From contig NZ_OMKA01000024.1 of the NCBI RefSeq assembly GCF_900299525.1, forward strand, positions 310,001-374,000: a DNA stretch of 64,000 nt, read 5' to 3'. Within the stretch, counting starts at the first letter, position 1; the number at the start of each line of letters is the position of its first letter. Positions 8,939 through 18,912 of the stretch are shown piece by piece. Source of the stretch: Aquimarina sp. Aq78. Its GTDB lineage: Bacteria; Bacteroidota; Bacteroidia; Flavobacteriales; Flavobacteriaceae. Position numbers and translations under genes: made by a program. A model generated the notes under the pieces. It saw only the letters and a program-made list of their open reading frames with translations, ran no database searches and was not told the DNA's origin.

Positions 8939-10132
8939 TCATCGATCATTATATTTTTCAAGAGCTATTTTTAATATTTCAATTGCCTTTTTAAGATCTC
9001 TTCTATTTAGAACATATGCTATTCGTACTTGGTTTTTTCCTTTGTTAGGGCCTGAATAAAACCCAGAGGCCGGTGCCACCATAATAGTTTGCTTATCTAA
9101 GTCAAATTCATCCAGAAGCCATTGTGCAAAGTGATCAGCATCTTCGATTGGTAATTCTGCAATACAGTAAAAAGCACCTTTAGGAATTCCTACTTTTACT
9201 CCTGGAATTTCTTTAAGACCAGCTACCAGAGTATCTCTTCTGGCTTTATATTTTGCAACAGTTTCTGTATAGTAAGATTCTGGAGCTTCTAATGCTGCTT
9301 CACTAGCAATTTGTGCAAGGGTAGGAGGGCTTAGTCTTGCTTGTGCAAATTTCATAGCAGTTTCCATTACACTTTTGTTTTTACTTATCATGCATCCGAT
9401 ACGTGCCCCACACATACTATATCGCTTAGAGACAGAATCTACAATAATGGCGTGTTCGTCAAGACCTTTTTCTTGTAATATAGAGTAATGCTCAGAATCG
9501 TCATATACGAATTCTCGATACACTTCATCAGAGATCAAAAATAAGTCATATTTGATAGCAATTTCTGCTAATTGCTTTATTTCTTCTTTGCTGTAAAGGT
9601 AACCCGTTGGATTACCGGGATTACAAATCAGTATAGCTTTGGTTTTTTTTGTAATTAATTTTTCGAACTCTGCAATAGATGGCAAGGCGAATCCAGTTTC
9701 TATTTTAGAAATAACAGGAACTACTTTAATAGTAGATTGCGTCGAAAAACTATAATAATTTGCATAAAAAGGTTCTGGAACTATAATTTCATCACCAGGA
9801 TCTGTAATACTACCCATGGTAAAAATTAATGCTTCGCTGCCCCCGGTAGTGACTAAAATGTCATCAGAGGATACATCAATATCATGTTTTGCATAATAAC
9901 CAGCTAATTTATTTCTAAAACTTTCAAATCCGGCAGAGTGGCTATACGCAAGAATATCTAATTTATGATTTCGTACAGCATCCATGGCTTCAATCGGTGT
10001 TTTTATATCTGGTTGACCGATATTTAAACGGTAAATATGTTTACCTTCTTTTGTAGCTTTTTCTGCAAAAGGCACCAGTTTTCGAATTGGTGATTCGGGC
10101 ATAGCTCTGCCTTTATGCGATATTATTGGCAT
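8939..10132 (-). CDS. Class I/II pyridoxal-phosphate aminotransferase
   Basis: The 397-residue fold-type I aminotransferase has the NPGNPTG loop with Asn171, Asp202 in ISDEVYREF and the Schiff-base Lys236 in DSVSKRYSMCGARIG. The N-terminal NIGQPDIKTP and overall length fit the AspB/AspC-like group (aspartate or aromatic aminotransferases). Substrate cannot be read from the sequence. The gene is isolated on the minus strand and is divergent from the protease pair. Confidence 0.9.
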   Translation of the reverse strand: MPIISHKGRAMPESPIRKLVPFAEKATKEGKHIYRLNIGQPDIKTPIEAMDAVRNHKLDILAYSHSAGFESFRNKLAGYYAKHDIDVSSDDILVTTGGSEALIFTMGSITDPGDEIIVPEPFYANYYSFSTQSTIKVVPVISKIETGFALPSIAEFEKLITKKTKAILICNPGNPTGYLYSKEEIKQLAEIAIKYDLFLISDEVYREFVYDDSEHYSILQEKGLDEHAIIVDSVSKRYSMCGARIGCMISKNKSVMETAMKFAQARLSPPTLAQIASEAALEAPESYYTETVAKYKARRDTLVAGLKEIPGVKVGIPKGAFYCIAELPIEDADHFAQWLLDEFDLDKQTIMVAPASGFYSGPNKGKNQVRIAYVLNRRDLKKAIEILKIALEKYNDR

Positions 10133-10269
10133 CTGATTTGATTTTAAAAAATAAAATAGCGGTAAATTTCTTAAATATTTTAAGAAATTGGGGCATACTT
10201 GATACTATTTTTTAGCTATTTTTTTATATTTAATGCGATCAAGCTTCTACGACTTAATTTTTTTCTTTT

Positions 10270-11616
10270 ATGAGAGGTAGACTTTTAATGATACTTTTGC
10301 TTTTCAATTTTGTTCTTCATGCGCAAAATGATTTCAGATTACCTTTTAGAAAAAACAGTACTAAGATTAAATTCCAATTAATAAATAACCTTATTGTTAT
10401 TCCCGTTGTTGTAAATGGCGCTAAACTTTCTTTTATCCTGGATACCGGTATTGGGTCTACAATTGTTTTTAGTGTTGATGACACAATTTCTTTGAAACAT
10501 AAAAATATTTCAAAGATTCAGCTTAGAGGATTAGGTAATGATGACCCAGTAGAAGCAATACGATCTGTTAATAATGTGATGACCATTGGAGAGGCGTTAA
10601 GTATTAATCATACCATTTATCAGGTTTTGGATAAATCTATTAATTTTTCACCCAGAATGGGAACTGTCATACATGGAGTTATTGGTTATGATTTTTTTAA
10701 AGATTTTGTCTTTGATATTAATTATACAAAAGAATTTATAAAAGTATATAGGCCAGAATCTTATGTTTATAAAAAATGTAGAAAGTGCTATCATGCTAAG
10801 CTTGATCTAAGAGATGAAAATAAAAAACCATTTGTAATTGCAAAATATCTATCTGAAGAAAAATTGATTGATGTTAATCTTTTGCTAGATTCGGGTTCTG
10901 GATCTTCTCTATGGTTGTTTAAAGATGTGAAAAAAGGTATTAGAATAACAAGAAACTCGTTTAGGGATTTTTTGGGTAAGGGATTTAGCGGAAATGTATA
11001 CGGCCAAAAAACTAAAATCAAAGAGTTTCATGTTGGTGATTTTATATTGAAAGAAGTAAAAGCTTCTTTTCCAGATTCTATTTATATACAGAGAATGTCT
11101 CTTGATGATAGAGAAGGGTCGTTGGGAGGTGATATTTTACATAGATTTAACCTTGTTATAGATTATTCTCGTCAGAAAATATCCTTTAAAAAAAATAATT
11201 TCTATAGTAAGCCCTTTTATTACAACATGAGTGGGCTTACTATTCAACATAGAGGTTATACAGCCGTAAATGATTACAATGTTAGTGGTATAAAAAAAGA
11301 AGCTTATGCAGAAAAAAATGAAGCTTATTTGGGAGTTGATAATATGGTAAGTGAACAAAGGTTGGTGGTTTCAAATAATTTTGTACTTAAGCCTAAATAT
11401 GAGATTTCTAATATTAGATGTGGTTCACCGGCAAATCTTGCAGGTTTAAAAAAAGGAGATGTTATTTTGCAGGTGAATGGAAAAAATGCGTATAGGTATA
11501 AACTCTCGGATCTTAATAACCTGTTTTCTTCTGAAGAAGGTAAAAAAATTAAGATAAAAATAGAACGATTGGGAGTAGAAATAAAGTGTGAATTCTATCT
11601 GAAAAAGATAATCTAA
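10270..11616 (+). CDS. Secreted retropepsin-like aspartyl protease with PDZ domain (copy 1)
   Basis: The signal peptide (residues 1-18, ending LHAQ) precedes two retropepsin-like halves: the first catalytic motif FILDTGIGST carries Asp58 and the second LLLDSGSGSS carries Asp207. Two active-site triads in one chain means it can act as a monomer, unlike viral retropepsin. A K-C-x2-C pair (about 170-173) lies between the halves. The C-terminus (about 375-448) is a PDZ domain with GSPANLAGLKKGDVILQVNG. It is followed by a close paralogue. The likely place of action is the periplasm or cell surface; substrates are unknown. Confidence 0.88.
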   Translation: MRGRLLMILLLFNFVLHAQNDFRLPFRKNSTKIKFQLINNLIVIPVVVNGAKLSFILDTGIGSTIVFSVDDTISLKHKNISKIQLRGLGNDDPVEAIRSVNNVMTIGEALSINHTIYQVLDKSINFSPRMGTVIHGVIGYDFFKDFVFDINYTKEFIKVYRPESYVYKKCRKCYHAKLDLRDENKKPFVIAKYLSEEKLIDVNLLLDSGSGSSLWLFKDVKKGIRITRNSFRDFLGKGFSGNVYGQKTKIKEFHVGDFILKEVKASFPDSIYIQRMSLDDREGSLGGDILHRFNLVIDYSRQKISFKKNNFYSKPFYYNMSGLTIQHRGYTAVNDYNVSGIKKEAYAEKNEAYLGVDNMVSEQRLVVSNNFVLKPKYEISNIRCGSPANLAGLKKGDVILQVNGKNAYRYKLSDLNNLFSSEEGKKIKIKIERLGVEIKCEFYLKKII

Positions 11617-11695
11617 TTAAAGAATAACTTATTTGAATTTGTAAATCCTTATTTAGTTTGTAGGTTTTTCAACTATATTTTTTATATTTAGAGTA

Positions 11696-13045
11696 ATGAA
11701 GGTTTTTCTACTAGATTTTTGTCATTTTCTTAAAAGTAAGATTTTAGTACTATTCCTAATCTTTAATGTCACTCTTTTTGCTCAAGAAAGCTTTCAGTTG
11801 CCTATTGGGAAAAAAAGTGATAAGATTAGATTTGAATTGGCAAATAACCTTATTGTCGTCCCTGTTATTGTAAATGGTGTCGAACTTTCCTTTATTTTAG
11901 ATACTGGTGTTGGATCAACAATTATTTTTAGTGTAGACAATAAAAGTTCCTTAGAACTTAAGAACGCTTCAAAAATTTACCTTAGAGGGCTAGGTGATAA
12001 TGAACCAGTAGAAGCCATAAAATCAATCAATAACGAAGTAAGGATAGGTGATGCGGTTAGCACTAATCATAAGGTTTACCTGGTTTTGGATGAGTCAATT
12101 AACTTTTCTCCCAGAATGGGATTTCCTGTACATGGGATTATAGGTCATGATTTTATTAAAAATTTCGTTTTAGACATTAATTATGCAAAGCAGTACATAA
12201 AAATGTATAATCCAGGGTCATATACATATAAAAAGTGCAAAAAATGTTATCAAACTAAAATTGATTTTAGAGAAAAGAAGAAAAGACCATTTATTACAGC
12301 TCAATATGAATCTGCTAATGGATTGATTGATATAAATCTTTTATTAGATTCGGGTTCTGGTTCTTCGTTATGGTTATTTGAGAATAAAGAAAAAGGAATA
12401 TATGCTGGTGATAATTCCTTTAGAGATTTTTTGGGTAAAGGTTTTAGCGGAGATATATATGGAGAAAAAACTAAAATTAAAGAACTTCATATTGGTGATT
12501 TTAAAATGAAGGAGGTAACAGCTTCATTCCCGGATTCTATTTATATACAAGGAATATCTTTAAATAATAGACAAGGATCTTTAGGAGGGAATGTCCTAAG
12601 AAGATTTAATCTTATTTTAGATTATACTCGCAAGAAAATATCTTTTAAAAAGAATGCCTTTTTTAATAAGCCTTTTCATTATAACATGAGTGGGCTTACT
12701 ATTCAACATACTGGTTTTACAGCAGTAAAAAATTATAAAGAGGAAGATAGAGTGTATTTAGGATTAAACAAATTAATAAACCAAAAAACGATTGAGCTCA
12801 CAAATAACTTTATTCTTCAGCCTAAGTATGAAATTTTAGATGTTAGACCCAATTCGCCTGCCGATCTAGCAGGTCTAAAAAAAGGAGACGTTATTTTACA
12901 AGTAAATGGTAAAAATGCATATAGGTATAAACTTTCTGATCTAAATGATATGTTTTATTTTGAAGAGGGAAGGAAAATCAAGATGAAAATAGAACGATTA
13001 GGAATAGAAATAAGCTACAATTTCTCTCTTAAAAAAGTAATTTAA
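11696..13045 (+). CDS. Secreted retropepsin-like aspartyl protease with PDZ domain (copy 2)
   Basis: A tandem paralogue of the preceding gene with the same architecture: a signal peptide ending LFAQ (residue about 30), FILDTGVGST, a K-C-x2-C pair, LLLDSGSGSS and a C-terminal PDZ domain with PADLAGLKKGDVILQVNG. The two align along their whole length and are clearly more similar in the catalytic loops and PDZ core than in the linker before the PDZ domain, where copy 1 has extra residues. The 79-bp spacer holds no terminator, so they may be cotranscribed. A strong hairpin follows this gene. Confidence 0.88.
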   Translation: MKVFLLDFCHFLKSKILVLFLIFNVTLFAQESFQLPIGKKSDKIRFELANNLIVVPVIVNGVELSFILDTGVGSTIIFSVDNKSSLELKNASKIYLRGLGDNEPVEAIKSINNEVRIGDAVSTNHKVYLVLDESINFSPRMGFPVHGIIGHDFIKNFVLDINYAKQYIKMYNPGSYTYKKCKKCYQTKIDFREKKKRPFITAQYESANGLIDINLLLDSGSGSSLWLFENKEKGIYAGDNSFRDFLGKGFSGDIYGEKTKIKELHIGDFKMKEVTASFPDSIYIQGISLNNRQGSLGGNVLRRFNLILDYTRKKISFKKNAFFNKPFHYNMSGLTIQHTGFTAVKNYKEEDRVYLGLNKLINQKTIELTNNFILQPKYEILDVRPNSPADLAGLKKGDVILQVNGKNAYRYKLSDLNDMFYFEEGRKIKMKIERLGIEISYNFSLKKVI

Positions 13046-13051
13046 AAACAA

Positions 13052-13082
13052 AAAAAGGATACTCCAGAGTATCCTTTTTTTT
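13052..13082. terminator. Bidirectional terminator after protease pair
   Basis: GGATACT/AGTATCC with loop CCAG is flanked by AAAAAA upstream and TTTTTTTT downstream, so it can act in both directions between the convergent protease and DUF1573 genes. Confidence 0.88.
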
Positions 13083-13105
13083 GTTACTATTTATTGTATA
13101 AGTGT

Positions 13106-13510
13106 CTAGTTTTTCTTTTCCAAAACACTTTTGTCAAGCACAGTTCCTTTGATTTTTATAGCCATTGTAGGAGTATCTCCTGCGTTGGATGTTACTGTGA
13201 TAGTTTTACGAATTGGTCCCACTCTTTTGGTATCATATTTAACTTCGATAACACCAGATTCTCCTGGGGCAATTGGTTGCTCTGGTTTTTTAGGAATGGT
13301 GCATCCACAGCTTGAATATACTCTGGAGATGACTAAAGGAGCATTTCCTGTATTTGTAAATTCAAATTTGCGTACACCGTCACTGCCTTTGGCGATTTCG
13401 CCATAATCAACAACTTCGGATTTAAATTTTATTTGCGCTTTATTAGTGTCTTGTGCATTTAAGGTTGCGCCAAGAACACCAATAAATAAAATTATCATTA
13501 TTTTTTTCAT
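13106..13510 (-). CDS. DUF1573 domain secreted protein
   Basis: A signal peptide (residues 1-19, LGATLNAQ) is followed by one Ig-like DUF1573 domain marked by FTNTGNAPLVISRVYSSCGC and PGESGVIEVKYDT. The CGC motif is characteristic of this family, which is abundant in Bacteroidetes and has no firm biochemical role. The 134-residue length is typical of the single-domain form. It stands alone, convergent with the proteases and divergent from valS. Confidence 0.9.
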   Translation of the reverse strand: MKKIMIILFIGVLGATLNAQDTNKAQIKFKSEVVDYGEIAKGSDGVRKFEFTNTGNAPLVISRVYSSCGCTIPKKPEQPIAPGESGVIEVKYDTKRVGPIRKTITVTSNAGDTPTMAIKIKGTVLDKSVLEKKN

Positions 13511-13728
13511 GATGTAGGTTTTTATTAAACGTAAAAGTACTTACTTTTTATTCAACTGCAAAATGATGACTAAAAGTAAAAGGTCAAAAGCTAGAGGTGT
13601 GAGCTTAGAAATTTTAATATAACACAGACTATAAACTATTATATTTTTATAGATGCATTATTTAATTTCATTACTCGGTTTTTTTTAAATTTTCATATTT
13701 CTAACTTCGTACTTCATACTTTAATAAG

Positions 13729-13736
13729 TACTTTTG
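13729..13736 (+). promoter_or_regulatory. Bacteroidetes -7 element for valS
   Basis: TACTTTTG matches TAnnTTTG and ends 30 nt before the valS ATG. Confidence 0.55.
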
Positions 13737-13766
13737 CACTTCTAAACTCAAAAATTAGACCAAAGT

Positions 13767-16400
13767 ATGTCTTTAGCAGGAAAATATGATGCAAAATCGG
13801 TAGAAGAAAAGTGGTATGCCTACTGGATGGAAAATAACTATTTTCATTCAGAGGTTGATGAAAGAGAAGCGTATACTATTGTTATTCCGCCGCCAAATGT
13901 TACTGGTGTTTTGCATATGGGGCATATGCTTAACAATACAATTCAGGATGTATTAATCCGTAGAGCTCGTCTAAAGGGGTATAATGCATGCTGGGTACCG
14001 GGAACTGACCATGCATCAATAGCAACAGAGGCTAAAGTCGTTGCTAAGTTAAAAGAAGAAGGAGTTAATAAAAACGATCTTACCCGAGAAGAGTTTTTAG
14101 AACATGCCTGGGAATGGACCCATAAACATGGAGGGATTATCCTGGAGCAGTTAAAAAAATTAGGAGCATCTTGTGATTGGGAGCGTACTGCTTTTACAAT
14201 GGATGACAACTTGTCTTCGTCTGTGATTAAGGTTTTTGTAGATCTTTATAATAAAGGATTGATTTATCGTGGCTATAGAATGGTAAATTGGGACCCCCAG
14301 GCTAAGACTACTTTATCTGATGAAGAAGTAATTTATGAAGAAAAACAAGGGAATTTATATTACCTGAATTATAAAATAGAGGGAACAGAAGATACGTTAA
14401 CTATTGCAACCACCCGACCAGAGACAATTATGGGAGATACTGCAATCTGTATTAATCCAAATGATGATCGATTTAAACATCTTAAGGGTAAAAAAGCTAT
14501 TGTGCCTATCGCTAATCGCGTTATACCTATAATCGAAGATGAATATGTGGATATGGAGTTTGGTACAGGGTGTCTTAAAGTGACACCTGCTCATGATCTT
14601 AATGATAAGACTTTGGGAGATAAGCATAATCTAGAAGTTATAGATATCTTTAATGATGATGCTACATTAAACTCTTATGGATTACAGTATGAAGGAAAAG
14701 ATCGTTTTATAGTTCGTAAAGAGATTGTAAAGGAGCTTGAGCGTATTGGAGTACTAGCAAAAACCGAAACACATCTTAATAAAGTAGGAACTAGTGAGCG
14801 TACCAAAGCTGTGATCGAACCAAAATTAAGTGATCAGTGGTTCTTAAAAATGAAAGATCTGGCTCAACCAGCATTAGATGCTGTTTTAGATAAAGAGGTA
14901 AACCTGGTTCCCGAAAAATTTATAAATACCTATCGGTACTGGATGGAAAATGTTAGAGATTGGAACATTTCACGCCAGTTATGGTGGGGGCACCAAATAC
15001 CGGCATATTTCTATGGAGATGGAAAAGAAGATTTTGTAGTAGCAGAAAGTAGAGAAGAGGCGCTGGTTTTGGCTAAAGAAAAGACAGGAAATACCGAGTT
15101 GACCAATGCAGATCTTACTCAGGATCCTGATGCTTTGGATACCTGGTTTTCTTCTTGGTTGTGGCCAATGAGTGTTTTTAACGGTATTTTAGAACCAGAT
15201 AATAAAGAGATCAATTACTATTATCCAACTAATGACCTGGTTACTGCGCCAGAAATCTTATTCTTTTGGGTAGCGCGTATGATTATTGCTGGATATGAGT
15301 ATCGAGGAGAAAAACCTTTTACTAATGTATATCTTACAGGTATTGTAAGGGATAAGCAACGCCGTAAGATGTCTAAATCTTTAGGTAACTCTCCAAATCC
15401 TTTGGACTTAATAGATCAATATGGAGCAGATGGTATTAGGGTAGGAATGTTACTAAGTTCTCCTGCAGGGAATGATTTAATGTTTGATGAAGATTTGTGT
15501 AAGCAGGGTAGTGCCTTTGTTAATAAAATATTTAATGCCTCTAGACTTATTCTAGGGTGGGAGATTGATGATGCTATAGATCAACCAGAATCTTCTGCTA
15601 TGGCGATAGCATGGTATACCTCAAAATTTCAGAAAACACTCTTAGAACTCGAAGATAGTTATGCAAAATATCGTATTAGCGATGCTTTGATGACTACATA
15701 TAAGTTGGTGTGGGATGATTTCTGTAGTTGGTTATTAGAGATGGTTAAACCTGCATATGGGAGCCCCATTGATGGTAAAACATACCGGGAAGTAATCAAA
15801 ATTTTAGAAGATAATTTAAAGGTTTTACACCCTTTTGTACCTTTTATTTCTGAAGAAATATGGCAACAGATCACAGGTAGAACACCAGAAGAAGCGTTAA
15901 TCATTGCCAGTTGGCCAGAACCACAAACAGTTGATGAAAATTTGATTGCAGAATTCGAGATTGCAGCAGAAGTAGTTTCTGGAATTAGAACAATACGAAA
16001 AGAGAAAAATATAGCGTTTAAAGAAGCTATCGAATTATCTGTAGTAAATAGTGAAAATAATAGTGCCTCTTTTGATACAGTAATTAGTAAGCTCGGAAAC
16101 TTGTCGGCATTAAATTATGTAGATGCTAAGGTTGAAGGAGCACTTTCTTTTAGAGTAAAATCTAATGAATATTTCATTCCGATTTCTGGAGCGATCAATG
16201 TGGAAGAAGAAATTAAGAAATTAACTGATGAACTATCGTATACAGAAGGTTTCTTGAAATCTGTTCAGAAAAAATTACAAAATGAGCGCTTTGTAAATAA
16301 TGCACCAGACCAGGTTATTGCTAACGAAAAGAAGAAACAATCTGATGCCGAAGCTAAAATTGCTACTATAAAGTCAAGCCTTAAGAGTTTGAATAATTAG
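13767..16400 (+). CDS. valS: Valyl-tRNA synthetase
   Basis: The 877-residue class I synthetase has the HIGH-type motif [15 protein letters not shown] (about 41-55) and the KMSKS loop [16 protein letters not shown]. An editing (CP1) domain lies between them with [12 protein letters not shown]. The anticodon-binding domain follows, and the C-terminal coiled coil ([17 protein letters not shown] onward) is the tRNA-binding arm specific to ValRS. Length and order are complete. It is a single gene with its own promoter element and a strong terminator. Confidence 0.98.
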   Translation: MSLAGKYDAKSVEEKWYAYWMENNYFHSEVDEREAYTIVIPPPNVTGVLHMGHMLNNTIQDVLIRRARLKGYNACWVPGTDHASIATEAKVVAKLKEEGVNKNDLTREEFLEHAWEWTHKHGGIILEQLKKLGASCDWERTAFTMDDNLSSSVIKVFVDLYNKGLIYRGYRMVNWDPQAKTTLSDEEVIYEEKQGNLYYLNYKIEGTEDTLTIATTRPETIMGDTAICINPNDDRFKHLKGKKAIVPIANRVIPIIEDEYVDMEFGTGCLKVTPAHDLNDKTLGDKHNLEVIDIFNDDATLNSYGLQYEGKDRFIVRKEIVKELERIGVLAKTETHLNKVGTSERTKAVIEPKLSDQWFLKMKDLAQPALDAVLDKEVNLVPEKFINTYRYWMENVRDWNISRQLWWGHQIPAYFYGDGKEDFVVAESREEALVLAKEKTGNTELTNADLTQDPDALDTWFSSWLWPMSVFNGILEPDNKEINYYYPTNDLVTAPEILFFWVARMIIAGYEYRGEKPFTNVYLTGIVRDKQRRKMSKSLGNSPNPLDLIDQYGADGIRVGMLLSSPAGNDLMFDEDLCKQGSAFVNKIFNASRLILGWEIDDAIDQPESSAMAIAWYTSKFQKTLLELEDSYAKYRISDALMTTYKLVWDDFCSWLLEMVKPAYGSPIDGKTYREVIKILEDNLKVLHPFVPFISEEIWQQITGRTPEEALIIASWPEPQTVDENLIAEFEIAAEVVSGIRTIRKEKNIAFKEAIELSVVNSENNSASFDTVISKLGNLSALNYVDAKVEGALSFRVKSNEYFIPISGAINVEEEIKKLTDELSYTEGFLKSVQKKLQNERFVNNAPDQVIANEKKKQSDAEAKIATIKSSLKSLNN

Positions 16401-16430
16401 ATGATGTAATTAGGTAGTATAATAATTAAT

Positions 16431-16466
16431 AAAAAAGCCTTGATTTATATAAATCAAGGCTTTTTT
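16431..16466. terminator. Bidirectional terminator between valS and ACBP gene
   Basis: A long perfect inverted repeat (AAAAAAGCCTTGATTTA against its complement ending GGCTTTTTT) with a 2-nt centre lies between convergent genes and gives T-runs on both strands. Confidence 0.9.
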
Positions 16467-16467
16467 A

Positions 16468-16734
16468 TTAATCGGTTATATGTTTATTTACCAATTCGAT
16501 ATATTTTTCTTTGGCTTCTTTTGGAGTAAGGTTTTTTGCTTGAAAAAATGCATTTAGTTTAAATGCATTTCTAAGTTCGCTATCCCCTGAAGGGGTGAAA
16601 AAACCTTCTGTATGCGTTGCTCTTTTGTAATATGCATAGAAATGAAGCATAACATCGGGTGGCAATTGTATTTTAGTATTGCAGGCACGCTCATATGCGT
16701 TATCGAAGGCAATATTTAATTCTTCTTCGGTCAT
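16468..16734 (-). CDS. Acyl-CoA-binding protein
   Basis: The 88-residue protein is the size of eukaryotic-type ACBP and keeps its core: LPPDVMLHFYAYYKRATHTE (about 20-39) and the downstream helix with NAFKLNAFFQAKNLTPKEAKEKYIEL. ACBPs bind long-chain acyl-CoA in the cytosol and make acyl chains available for lipid synthesis. It is the last gene of the run LUD - cdsA - psd - ACBP, only 2 bp after psd, which fits a role in phospholipid supply. Confidence 0.88.
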   Translation of the reverse strand: MTEEELNIAFDNAYERACNTKIQLPPDVMLHFYAYYKRATHTEGFFTPSGDSELRNAFKLNAFFQAKNLTPKEAKEKYIELVNKHITD

Positions 16735-16736
16735 GA

Positions 16737-17384
16737 TTAAAGATTGGCAATAACACTTTCTCCTCCTTTTACTTTTTGGTTTAAAGTAACACTTATATCG
16801 GTTCCTATAGGTAAATATACGTCTACTCTGGATCCAAATTTAATAAAACCACTATCAGAGCCCTGAATTACCTTTTCTCCTTCTTTAGCATAATTTACAA
16901 TTCTTTTTGCAAGAGCTCCTGCTATTTGTCGATAAAGTATTTCTATGCTATTATTTTTTACAACAACGGTAGTTCTTTCATTTTCTTCAGAGGCTTTTGG
17001 ATGCCAAGCTACAAGATATTTACCAGGATGATATTTGCTAAAAGTAACTTTTCCGTTTATAGGGTGTCTTGTTACATGAACATTTACTGGAGACATAAAA
17101 ATTGATACCTGTAAACGATTATCTTTAAAATGTTCTTTTTCGTATACTTCTTCGATAACTACTACTTTTCCATCAACGGGGGCCACTACAGTACTATCAC
17201 TAACTGTTGTGTTTCTTTTAGGGTTTCTGAAAAACTGTAAAATCAAAATCAGAAATACTAATGTGACCGAAAATATAGCAATTTGCCATTGGTCTACCTG
17301 AATAGCTACGTAAGAGGCCAAATTAATGCCTAGAAATAATACAAGTGCTACTGATATTATTTTATATCCTTCTTTATGAAACAT
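16737..17384 (-). CDS. psd: Phosphatidylserine decarboxylase (short form)
   Basis: Psd converts phosphatidylserine to phosphatidylethanolamine using a pyruvoyl group made by self-cleavage. The 215-residue protein has two N-terminal membrane helices (about 8-50) and the core APVDGKVV, FMSPVNVHVTRHPINGKV and the cleavage motif IKFGSRVDVYLP near residue 190, where the family shows [LF]-G-S. It is the short PSD type common in Bacteroidetes. Its start overlaps the end of cdsA by 11 bp, implying translational coupling of two consecutive steps in phospholipid synthesis. Confidence 0.95.
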   Translation of the reverse strand: MFHKEGYKIISVALVLFLGINLASYVAIQVDQWQIAIFSVTLVFLILILQFFRNPKRNTTVSDSTVVAPVDGKVVVIEEVYEKEHFKDNRLQVSIFMSPVNVHVTRHPINGKVTFSKYHPGKYLVAWHPKASEENERTTVVVKNNSIEILYRQIAGALAKRIVNYAKEGEKVIQGSDSGFIKFGSRVDVYLPIGTDISVTLNQKVKGGESVIANL

Positions 17385-18183
17385 GCTTTAATATTTGTAA
17401 AAATGCATATAAAAATGGGCTGGCAAATATAACACTATCTAATCTGTCATATATGCCACCATGACCTGGCATTATAGTACCACTGTCTTTAACTCCAGCC
17501 TGTCTTTTGAACTTAGATTGGATTAAATCTCCCAGTGTGCCAAAAATACTCATAATTATGCTTATAATCAACCAAATGCTTATTGATAAAGTATCAGAGA
17601 ATATAGCCATTAAATATCCTGCTAGTATAGAGAAAATAAATCCTCCAATAAATCCTTCAATAGTCTTTTTTGGAGATATTCGTTCTAATAGTTTGCGCTT
17701 ACCAAAATTTTTCCCAACCAAATATGCAAAAGTATCATTAACCCAAGTGATTAAAAATGCTCCTGCAATAATAGAAGGTTGATATTCTCCTGTATAATAT
17801 GGCACAAGAGTTAAAAACACAATAGATGTGATTAGATAAAAAATACTGGTACGATATTTTCGCTTCTCGAACATTGGGATAATACGAATCGTAACTAAAT
17901 CTTTTACTAAAAACAATTCTGTAATAATAGTAAGGGCCAAAATAGGAAGTACTAGATAAAAATAAAGTTTATCCTGAAATATGTTTAATACCGCTAAGAG
18001 GATAATGAATATTACATACAATCTTTTATTTCTAAGATGGACTAGTTTTTGAAATTCATATATAGTGATTACTCCAAAAACCAAAAATATCCCAATAAAG
18101 GTATATCTATTGATACATATTGATAATAGTAAAATAGAGACATATAAAAGCCCCGATAAAGATCTTGTAAGCAGTTCCTTCAT
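17374..18183 (-). CDS. cdsA: Phosphatidate cytidylyltransferase CdsA
   Basis: CdsA makes CDP-diacylglycerol from phosphatidate and CTP. The 269-residue polytopic protein (about eight helices) has SPKKTIEGFIGG and the C-terminal signature GDLIQSKFKRQAGVKDSG followed by PGHGGIYDRLDSVIFASP, with the conserved metal-binding Asp residues. I use the ATG at 18183 (MKELLTRSLSG), where the family N-terminus begins; a longer non-ATG start at 18234 would overlap the upstream gene by 50 bp. It lies immediately after the LUD gene and overlaps psd. Confidence 0.95.
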   Translation of the reverse strand: MKELLTRSLSGLLYVSILLLSICINRYTFIGIFLVFGVITIYEFQKLVHLRNKRLYVIFIILLAVLNIFQDKLYFYLVLPILALTIITELFLVKDLVTIRIIPMFEKRKYRTSIFYLITSIVFLTLVPYYTGEYQPSIIAGAFLITWVNDTFAYLVGKNFGKRKLLERISPKKTIEGFIGGFIFSILAGYLMAIFSDTLSISIWLIISIIMSIFGTLGDLIQSKFKRQAGVKDSGTIMPGHGGIYDRLDSVIFASPFLYAFLQILKHVS

Positions 18184-18184
18184 A

Positions 18185-18796
18185 TTATAAATCTTCCAGC
18201 AGCAGCAAATATAAATTTTTTGAACTATTTCCATAGCTTAAGAAATCCTTTTCTTTTTGCGGTTCAAAATCTTTAATTGTAGTAATGTTTGAAGGAATAG
18301 AATTTTTGTTTTTATTTTTTATGCCTTTTAGTCCTTCACCAATATTTTTAACTAGCTGACTGGTAGCTGCTAAAATCACAAAGTTGTCAGGAAGTTCGGT
18401 GAGTTTTTTCTCTCTAAGTTGGTTTGAAGACACTAATATAGATCCGTTATCTGCAATTAAATATTCACAAGTAGCAAAAAAGAAAGAGGCAGAAAAGCTT
18501 TTAACATAATTTAGATTAAAATCAGAGAATTTATGTTCCAAAGCAATATCAAAACAGCATACATCTTTCTCATACCAATCATTTTCCAAAAGAATCTTGT
18601 CAAAAGAATCAGAAACTTCATTTTCATCATCACAATAAAGAAACTTACCACCGTTTCTTTTGAAATTTATCATAAAGCTTTCATCAATCGGTAAATCGAT
18701 TTCTGGCATATATTTACTGCGATCATCTAAGTGACGTTCCTTACTCTTCTGGTCTGATTTAGATTTTGAGGAAAATATTCTTCTAAATAGACTCAT
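18185..18796 (-). CDS. LUD domain (LutC/YkgG-like) protein
   Basis: The 203-residue protein carries a LUD fold: after a Lys-rich N-terminus, ATCEYLIADNGSILVSSNQL (about 108-127) and LPDNFVILAATSQLV are the recognisable segments. LUD proteins are named from the lactate-utilisation subunit LutC, but stand-alone members like this one are of unknown function. It is the first gene of the LUD - cdsA - psd - ACBP run and ends 2 bp before cdsA starts. A promoter element and the ftsH terminator lie directly upstream. The lipid context suggests a role beyond lactate metabolism, but this is inference. Confidence 0.85.
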   Translation of the reverse strand: MSLFRRIFSSKSKSDQKSKERHLDDRSKYMPEIDLPIDESFMINFKRNGGKFLYCDDENEVSDSFDKILLENDWYEKDVCCFDIALEHKFSDFNLNYVKSFSASFFFATCEYLIADNGSILVSSNQLREKKLTELPDNFVILAATSQLVKNIGEGLKGIKNKNKNSIPSNITTIKDFEPQKEKDFLSYGNSSKNLYLLLLEDL

Positions 18797-18838
18797 TTTT
18801 TAGATTAAGATTGGGAAATTACGGTTTTACATTACCTC

Positions 18839-18846
18839 CAAAGATA
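18839..18846 (-). promoter_or_regulatory. Bacteroidetes -7 element for the LUD-cdsA-psd-ACBP operon
   Basis: Minus-strand TATCTTTG matches TAnnTTTG. It starts five bases after the ftsH terminator hairpin and ends 42 nt before the LUD ATG, separating the two transcription units. Confidence 0.55.
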
Positions 18847-18847
18847 A

Positions 18848-18886
18848 AAAAAATCTTAACCTAATATTCCGTTAGGTTAAGATTTT
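18848..18886 (-). terminator. Terminator of rsfS-ftsH
   Basis: The inverted repeat AAATCTTAACCTAA / TTAGGTTAAGATTT (14-bp arms, 7-nt loop) is followed on the minus strand by a run of T. It lies 27 bp past the ftsH stop. Confidence 0.88.
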
Positions 18887-18912
18887 TCAATTTACAAGTA
18901 AAAATAATATCT

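Noticed and set aside
10270..13045. Reading the protease pair as retroelement-derived
   Set aside because: Both copies have signal peptides, PDZ domains and no reverse transcriptase or integrase nearby; they are ordinary bacterial retropepsin-like proteins.
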